Source of the DNA: Lachnospiraceae bacterium UBA1201
GTDB taxonomy: Bacteria; Bacillota; Clostridia; Lachnospirales; Lachnospiraceae
Direction: 5' to 3'
Length of the DNA: 17,731 nt
NCBI GenBank assembly: GCA_002309675.1
Contig: DBXX01000095.1
Location: 8,638-26,368, forward strand
The position numbers and the translations under genes were made by a program. Every line of letters begins with the position of its first letter. The first letter of the stretch is position 1. The notes below the pieces were generated by a model that saw only the letters and a list, made by a program, of their open reading frames with translations, ran no database searches and was not told the DNA's origin. This document shows, piece by piece, positions 14,000-17,731 of the stretch.

Positions 14000-15841
14000 T
14001 CATTCAACGGTTACGGATTTCGCCAGATTCCGGGGCATATCCACATCCAGGCCGCGGGCATCTGCCGAATAATAGGCGATCAGCTGCAGGATAGCGGATG
14101 TGGGGAAGACGGAGAATACGTCCTCGGTTTCCGGGATAGTCAGTTTGATCTTACAAAGGTCCTTATCCACGACGGTCTGTTCCTCCATGATCAGGATCAC
14201 ATAGGCGCCGCGGGCATTGACCTCGCGGATGTTGGAAATCGTTTTAGAGAAGACGGTGCGCTGGGTCGCAACGGCGATCACGGGAACTCCTTCGGTGATC
14301 AGTGCGATGGTACCGTGCTTGAGTTCGCCGGCTGCATAGGCCTCCGCATGGATATAGGAGATCTCTTTAAGCTTCAGCGAGCCTTCCAGCGAGAGCGCAT
14401 AGTCGTTGCCGCGTCCGATAAAGAACGCATCCGTTGCCTTTTTCAGGTATTTTGTAGCTTTTTTGATCGGCTCCTGGTTATCCAGAATGCTCTTAATATG
14501 TGCCGACACCTGTTCCAGGTTACGGATAAACTGCTTTGCGGCCTTCTGTGTCATTTTTTTATTCGCAAGGGCGATACGGCAGCCGATCAGATACAAGGTC
14601 GCGATCTGGACCGTATAAGCCTTCGTGCTGGCTACGGCGATCTCCGGACCCGCATAAGTATATACGACATAATCGCTTTCACGGGCAATGCTGGATCCCT
14701 GGACATTGACCACGGCCAGGGTAGTGGCACCATAGCGCTTCGACAGGCGCAGTGCCTCCAAAGTATCGATGGTCTCACCGGACTGCGAGATCGCGATGAC
14801 CAGCGTATGTTCGTCCACGATCGGATCCTGATAGCGGTATTCCGATGCGATATTTACGGTCACCGGAACACGCAGTATCGGCTCGATCATGGCTTTAAAA
14901 ACCATGCCGGCATGCATTGCCGTTCCGCAGGCTACGATCTGAATGCTGTGCAGGCCCTTAAAGATATCATCGGGCACATTGTCGTTAGCGAGAGAGGGGA
15001 GACCGTCCGAAATACGTCCGTGGATCGTTGCTGCGATCACATCCGGCTGTTCCATGATCTCCTTCATCATATAGTGCTTATAACCGCCTTTTTGTGCGGC
15101 GGAAATATCCCAATTTACAGTAAGATATTCGGGCGTGAATTTATGACCGCGCATATCCTCGATGGTCATGGTGTTTTTACCAAGTGTAACAATATGGTTC
15201 TCCGGAACTACGAAATATTTATTTGTATATTTGATCAGAGCGGTGATGTCTGAAGATATGAACGCACCGTCGTCACAAAGAGTAGCCACCAGAGGGCTGA
15301 CGCTGCGGATCGCGTAGATCTCGTCAGTAGAAGCCTCGGCCTCGTCCTCCTCAACAAACATAATGCAGAAAGCATAGGTTCCGATGAATTCCTTGACCGC
15401 CTTGCGGATGGCTTCCTTCGGGTTTCCCTGATAGTAGGCATCAAAAACGGCAGCAGCGATCTCGGTATCGGTCTGCGTCTTTAATTTGCCTTTGAGACCG
15501 AATTTTTCCACGAGTTCACGGTGATTTTCGATGATACCGTTATGTAACAAAACCACGCGTCCGAAGGTGTGCGGGTGCGCATTGACCTCGCAAACGCCGC
15601 CATGGGTAGCCCAGCGCGTATGACCGATACCGCAGGTGGAAGAAATACCGTCGAGCTCAGGAAGACGGTTTTTCAATTCCGCCACCTTGCCGACGGTCTT
15701 GATCACATGAAACGAAGAGGTCTTGGTGTCCTTGACCGCAATTCCGGCGCTGTCATAGCCACGATATTCCAAACGTTCCAGACCTTCGATCAGAAGGCCG
15801 GGAGCCTGAAGATTACCATTGTAACCGATGATACCACACAT
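14000..15841 (-). CDS. glmS: Glutamine--fructose-6-phosphate aminotransferase (isomerizing)
   Basis: 613 aa, full length. It makes glucosamine-6-phosphate from fructose-6-phosphate and glutamine, the entry to cell-wall amino sugar synthesis. It starts MCGIIGYNG: Cys2 becomes the N-terminal nucleophile of the class II glutaminase domain (about 1-230, with RGYDSAGIAV and GHTRWATHG). Two SIS sugar-isomerase domains follow, with VACGTAMHAG, ISQSGETIDTLEALR and LEGSLKLKEISYIHAEAYAAGELKHG. The end MPRNLAKSVTVE is typical. AAGGAG precedes the ATG. The leader is about 125 nt and AT-rich. I found no GCGCC-type core of the glmS ribozyme in it, so control by that ribozyme seems absent. It lies upstream of lexA on the same strand. 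Confidence 0.97.
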   Translation of the reverse strand: MCGIIGYNGNLQAPGLLIEGLERLEYRGYDSAGIAVKDTKTSSFHVIKTVGKVAELKNRLPELDGISSTCGIGHTRWATHGGVCEVNAHPHTFGRVVLLHNGIIENHRELVEKFGLKGKLKTQTDTEIAAAVFDAYYQGNPKEAIRKAVKEFIGTYAFCIMFVEEDEAEASTDEIYAIRSVSPLVATLCDDGAFISSDITALIKYTNKYFVVPENHIVTLGKNTMTIEDMRGHKFTPEYLTVNWDISAAQKGGYKHYMMKEIMEQPDVIAATIHGRISDGLPSLANDNVPDDIFKGLHSIQIVACGTAMHAGMVFKAMIEPILRVPVTVNIASEYRYQDPIVDEHTLVIAISQSGETIDTLEALRLSKRYGATTLAVVNVQGSSIARESDYVVYTYAGPEIAVASTKAYTVQIATLYLIGCRIALANKKMTQKAAKQFIRNLEQVSAHIKSILDNQEPIKKATKYLKKATDAFFIGRGNDYALSLEGSLKLKEISYIHAEAYAAGELKHGTIALITEGVPVIAVATQRTVFSKTISNIREVNARGAYVILIMEEQTVVDKDLCKIKLTIPETEDVFSVFPTSAILQLIAYYSADARGLDVDMPRNLAKSVTVE

Positions 15842-15872
15842 ATTGGATACTCCTTAAACATATTGTAATTGC

Positions 15873-15892
15873 GATGCAAACATAATTGCATC
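15873..15892 (-). promoter_or_regulatory. Hairpin in the glmS 5' leader
   Basis: A perfect 7-bp inverted repeat GATGCAA (15873-15879) and TTGCATC (15886-15892) with a 6-nt loop, 31 to 51 nt upstream of the glmS start codon. It could be an RNA hairpin or an operator half-site pair. There is no T tract after it on the minus strand, so it is not a terminator. Confidence 0.4.
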
Positions 15893-15949
15893 TAAATGTA
15901 CGGCAATTCATGAAAAGCCGATCGATAATGCAATAGACAAACATCGCAT

Positions 15950-16001
15950 GGAAAATGCATAAAATACTTGATAATCGTACCACAGATAGGCGGAAAATGC
16001 A
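15950..16001. repeat. Two 10-bp direct repeats around the glmS promoter
   Basis: GGAAAATGCA occurs at 15950-15959 and again at 15992-16001, exactly 42 bp apart. Read on the glmS strand (TGCATTTTCC), one copy overlaps the candidate -35 and the other lies just after the start point. 42 bp is four helical turns, so both copies face the same side of the DNA. Confidence 0.5.
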
Positions 16002-16002
16002 A
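15974..16002 (-). promoter_or_regulatory. Candidate glmS(-lexA) promoter
   Basis: On the minus strand: TTGCAT (complement of 15997-16002), a 17-bp spacer and TACGAT (complement of 15974-15979), with TG one base before the -10. The start point would be near 15967, giving a leader of about 125 nt. Only 3 of 6 and 4 of 6 positions match consensus, so confidence is moderate. Confidence 0.5.
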
Positions 16003-16040
16003 GCATAAGAGGGTGGCTGCATACCTGCTCGGCGGTCTGC

Positions 16041-16074
16041 AACTATTCGCGAAACTCAAGTTTAACGAATAGTT
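16041..16074. repeat. 34-bp palindrome between the glmS and ttcA-like promoters
   Basis: AACTATTCG (16041-16049) and CGAATAGTT (16066-16074) are perfect 9-bp arms. Inside them AAACT (16052-16056) and AGTTT (16059-16063) form 5-bp arms around a CA centre; only the two 2-bp steps (CG and AA) break symmetry. No T run follows on either strand, so it is not a terminator. It ends 5 bp before the -35 of the rightward promoter and begins 38 bp behind the glmS -35, as an operator for divergent genes would. Confidence 0.7.
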
Positions 16075-16079
16075 TGTGC

Positions 16080-16108
16080 TTGAAAAGCCCATATTCCCGT
16101 GATATACT
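16080..16108 (+). promoter_or_regulatory. Promoter of the ttcA-like gene
   Basis: TTGAAA (16080-16085), a 17-bp spacer and TATACT (16103-16108), with an extended -10 TG at 16100-16101. This is a strong vegetative-type promoter with a start near 16115 and a leader of about 88 nt. The leader can form a TGTAT-TT-ATACA hairpin (16140-16151) flanked by TTCG/CGAA. The 34-bp palindrome lies directly upstream. Confidence 0.8.
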
Positions 16109-16202
16109 ACTCTCAGAGCGTTTTTCAGCCTCTTTCGGCATGTATTTATACACGAAGGCGCTTTAATGCTTTTCAGCATATTATTTCACTGAGGTGATCT
16201 CT

Positions 16203-16937
16203 ATGACATTACAACGTCTGTTAAGTCATACACGCCGCGCTGTCGATCATTATCATCTGATCAATGAAGGTGACAAAATCGCGGTCGGTATTTCCGGCGG
16301 CAAAGACTCATTGACATTGTTATATGCATTGCATGGCCTGCGGCGTTTTTATCCCAAGCACTTTGAACTCGTCGCAGTGACCGTAGATCTCGGTCTGCCG
16401 GACTTTGATACGTCTGAGATCGAAAATCTCTGCGCTCAGCTGAGTGTACCATATTACAAAGTCAAAACCGAAATCTATCAAATCATCTTTGATGCGCGCC
16501 ATGAAACCAATCCTTGTTCCCTCTGTGCCAAAATGCGCAAAGGTGCACTCAACGACGAGATCCGTCATCTCGGCTGTAATAAAGTCGCTTACGCCCACCA
16601 TATGGACGACATCATCGAGACCTTCCTGATGTCGCTGATCTACGAAGGCCGCATCAATACATTTGCTCCGAACACTCATCTGGACCGCACCGGTCTTCAG
16701 GTCATACGGCCGCTCATCTATGTAGAGGAAAGAGAAATTGTTGCTTTCAGGAAAAAATACGATTTACCCGTTGTAAAGGCCAAATGTCCCGCTGATGGTT
16801 CTACCAAACGTGAAACCATGAAAAAGCTGGTCCGGTCCTTGCAGGCGGAAAACCCCCGTATCCGGACCGTCCTTTTTTCCGCCATCGAACACGGAAATAT
16901 TCCCGGCTGGGAAACTGATTTGAACTATAAGAACTGA
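16203..16937 (+). CDS. TtcA-like tRNA thiolation protein (PP-loop, Fe-S)
   Basis: 244 aa from the chosen start. The ATP pyrophosphatase PP-loop SGGKDS is at 31-36. Cys105 and Cys108 (CSLC) plus Cys195 (KCPADG) match the three cysteines that hold the 4Fe-4S cluster in TtcA, which makes 2-thiocytidine in tRNA. KVAYAHHMDDIIETFLM and RPLIYVEEREIVAF are family blocks. ATG 16203 is preferred over the in-frame GTG at 16194 because that GTG lies inside the ribosome binding site GAGGTGA (16191-16197). The gene has its own strong promoter. It is divergent from glmS and is followed after 84 nt by the recombinase gene. In Gram-positives the exact modified base is less certain than the family. Confidence 0.88.
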   Translation: MTLQRLLSHTRRAVDHYHLINEGDKIAVGISGGKDSLTLLYALHGLRRFYPKHFELVAVTVDLGLPDFDTSEIENLCAQLSVPYYKVKTEIYQIIFDARHETNPCSLCAKMRKGALNDEIRHLGCNKVAYAHHMDDIIETFLMSLIYEGRINTFAPNTHLDRTGLQVIRPLIYVEEREIVAFRKKYDLPVVKAKCPADGSTKRETMKKLVRSLQAENPRIRTVLFSAIEHGNIPGWETDLNYKN

Positions 16938-16958
16938 TTATACCTCGCTTGTTTTTTC

Positions 16959-16979
16959 CGTATAAGCATTCCTTATATG
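16959..16979. repeat. Inverted repeat just upstream of the recombinase gene
   Basis: TATAAG (16961-16966) and CTTATA (16972-16977) are perfect 6-bp arms around CATTC; outward the symmetry continues to C16959/G16979 with one mismatch at 16960/16978. It lies 43 nt before the recombinase ATG, in the 84-nt gap after the ttcA-like gene. Arms of about 11 bp around a short AT-rich-flanked core resemble a Xer-type recombination site in layout, but it could be an operator. No T run follows. Confidence 0.4.
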
Positions 16980-17021
16980 CGCTGAAACCCTTGATTTTAC
17001 TCATTTTCAGGAGGCTTCCAT

Positions 17022-17731
17022 ATGAAATATGCAGATATCAAAAACCGTGAAAACGTACTCAAATTACGCGAGCTCACTGCCCCTCTCCCGCCGTTTGTCA
17101 TGGATTTCTTCCGTGGCATCGAGCATAAAACAGCTACACGTACACGCATTGCCTATGCCTACGACCTAAATGTTTTCTTCCGTTTTCTGGTCAATGAACC
17201 CACGCCTCTTAAAGGTCGCGAGATCTCTTCCATCCAGGTTGAAGAACTCGATAAGATCCGCGCTCTGGAGCTCGAGCAATACATTGAATACATCAAGTAC
17301 TACAAAAGCGATGAGGATGACACTGAGCATGTGAATGGTGCCCGCGGCATCAAACGCAAGATCGCTTCGATCAAATCCTTCTACAAATACTTCTACCATA
17401 TGGAAATGATCAAAACGAACCCGGCGGAGCTCATCGAGATGCCGAAGCTCACCGAGAAAACGATCATCCGCCTGGATCCGGATGAAGTCGCTATGCTTCT
17501 GGATACCATCGAGGGCGGCGAGGAACTCACTGCGAAGCAGCAGGAATACCACAAAAAGACTGTAACTCGAGATCTGGCGCTGATCACTCTCCTGCTCGGC
17601 ACCGGCATCCGTGTATCGGAGTGTGTTGGCCTTAATATGAAGGATGTCGATTTCAAAAACGGCTGTATCTCTATCGTCCGAAAAGGCGGTAAGGAGGCCA
17701 ATGTCTACTTCGGCGATGAAGTCGACAACGC
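17022..17731 (+). CDS. Tyrosine recombinase, XerS-like, 5' part
   Basis: The gene runs off the right edge; 236 codons are visible. The N-terminal SAM-like core-binding domain (about 20-140) starts LPPFVMDFFRGIEHKTATRT and includes RKIASIKSFYKYFYHMEMIKTNP. The catalytic domain shows LGTGIRVSECVGLNMKDVDF with catalytic Arg197, and RKGGKEANVYF with the beta-hairpin lysine (221 or 224). The remaining catalytic residues, HxxR, His/Trp and Tyr, lie beyond the window. A linker insert between the domains (EGGEELTAKQQEYHKKTVT, about 164-182) and the N-terminal pattern recall XerS, the single recombinase for chromosome dimer resolution in streptococci, more than XerC or XerD. AGGAGG (17009-17014) precedes the ATG. 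It may be chromosomal or element-borne; no other mobile genes are visible. Confidence 0.85.
   Translation, partial: MKYADIKNRENVLKLRELTAPLPPFVMDFFRGIEHKTATRTRIAYAYDLNVFFRFLVNEPTPLKGREISSIQVEELDKIRALELEQYIEYIKYYKSDEDDTEHVNGARGIKRKIASIKSFYKYFYHMEMIKTNPAELIEMPKLTEKTIIRLDPDEVAMLLDTIEGGEELTAKQQEYHKKTVTRDLALITLLLGTGIRVSECVGLNMKDVDFKNGCISIVRKGGKEANVYFGDEVDN

Noticed and set aside
14315..15253. A 312-codon open frame on the + strand opposite glmS
   Set aside because: The glmS frame is unambiguous across the whole stretch; the opposing frame is a codon-usage shadow with no family resemblance.
16041..16074. The palindrome as a lox-like (34-bp) recombination site for the nearby recombinase
   Set aside because: Lox-type sites have 13-bp arms and an asymmetric 8-bp spacer; this one is symmetric to its centre, only one copy is in the window, and its place at a promoter fits an operator better.
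16194..16202. GTG start giving three extra residues on the TtcA-like protein
   Set aside because: The GTG is part of the GAGGTGA ribosome binding site for ATG 16203.

Overview
The window looks like chromosomal DNA from a Gram-positive, low-to-mid GC Clostridia-type bacterium, most likely a member of the Lachnospiraceae. The reasons are the gene order rplU-prp-rpmA followed by obgE-yhbY-nadD-yqeK-rsfS, an L27 protein with the Firmicutes N-terminal extension next to its dedicated protease, strong AGGAGG-type ribosome binding sites, a CmpB-like membrane protein (PF06541 type), a SWIM/SNF2 helicase and an XerS-like recombinase. The species assignment is inference; no search was run.

Layout: (1) 1-651, the 3' half of an OFA/oxalate-formate-type MFS transporter. 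(2) 656-1766, the rplU-prp-rpmA ribosomal operon, with a near-consensus extended -10 promoter and a structured L21-type leader. Prp removes the N-terminal extension of L27, so protease and substrate are adjacent. (3) 1767-5109, a structured 134-nt spacer with a strong terminator, then obgE, yhbY, nadD, yqeK and rsfS. These genes serve ribosome assembly and silencing (Obg, YhbY, RsfS), NAD synthesis (NadD) and Ap4A turnover (YqeK). yqeK and rsfS overlap in ATGA. (4) 5110-8506, glgA (glycogen synthase, away from other glg genes) and argS. (5) 8560-12634, a five-TM CmpB-like protein and a 1097-aa SWIM/SNF2 helicase. (6) 12635-13963, a + strand histidine phosphatase that looks compositionally different, meeting lexA (- strand) tail to tail with a 6-bp gap. 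(7) 14000-15841, glmS (- strand), upstream of lexA and probably co-transcribed with it. (8) 15842-16202, a 361-bp divergent control region holding a glmS promoter, 10-bp direct repeats 42 bp apart, a 34-bp palindrome and a near-consensus + strand promoter. (9) 16203-17731, a TtcA-like tRNA thiolase and the first 236 codons of a tyrosine recombinase.

Most genes are housekeeping and easily recognised. I found no clearly new multi-gene system, CRISPR array, insertion sequence, tRNA or rRNA. The less ordinary content is in the noncoding DNA: the 34-bp palindrome between glmS and the ttcA-like gene, an attenuator-like spacer before obgE, a terminator whose stem encloses the rplU promoter, and a - strand terminator lying on the far side of the phosphatase gene, where only lexA read-through would use it. 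All base pairing and promoter calls were made by eye.
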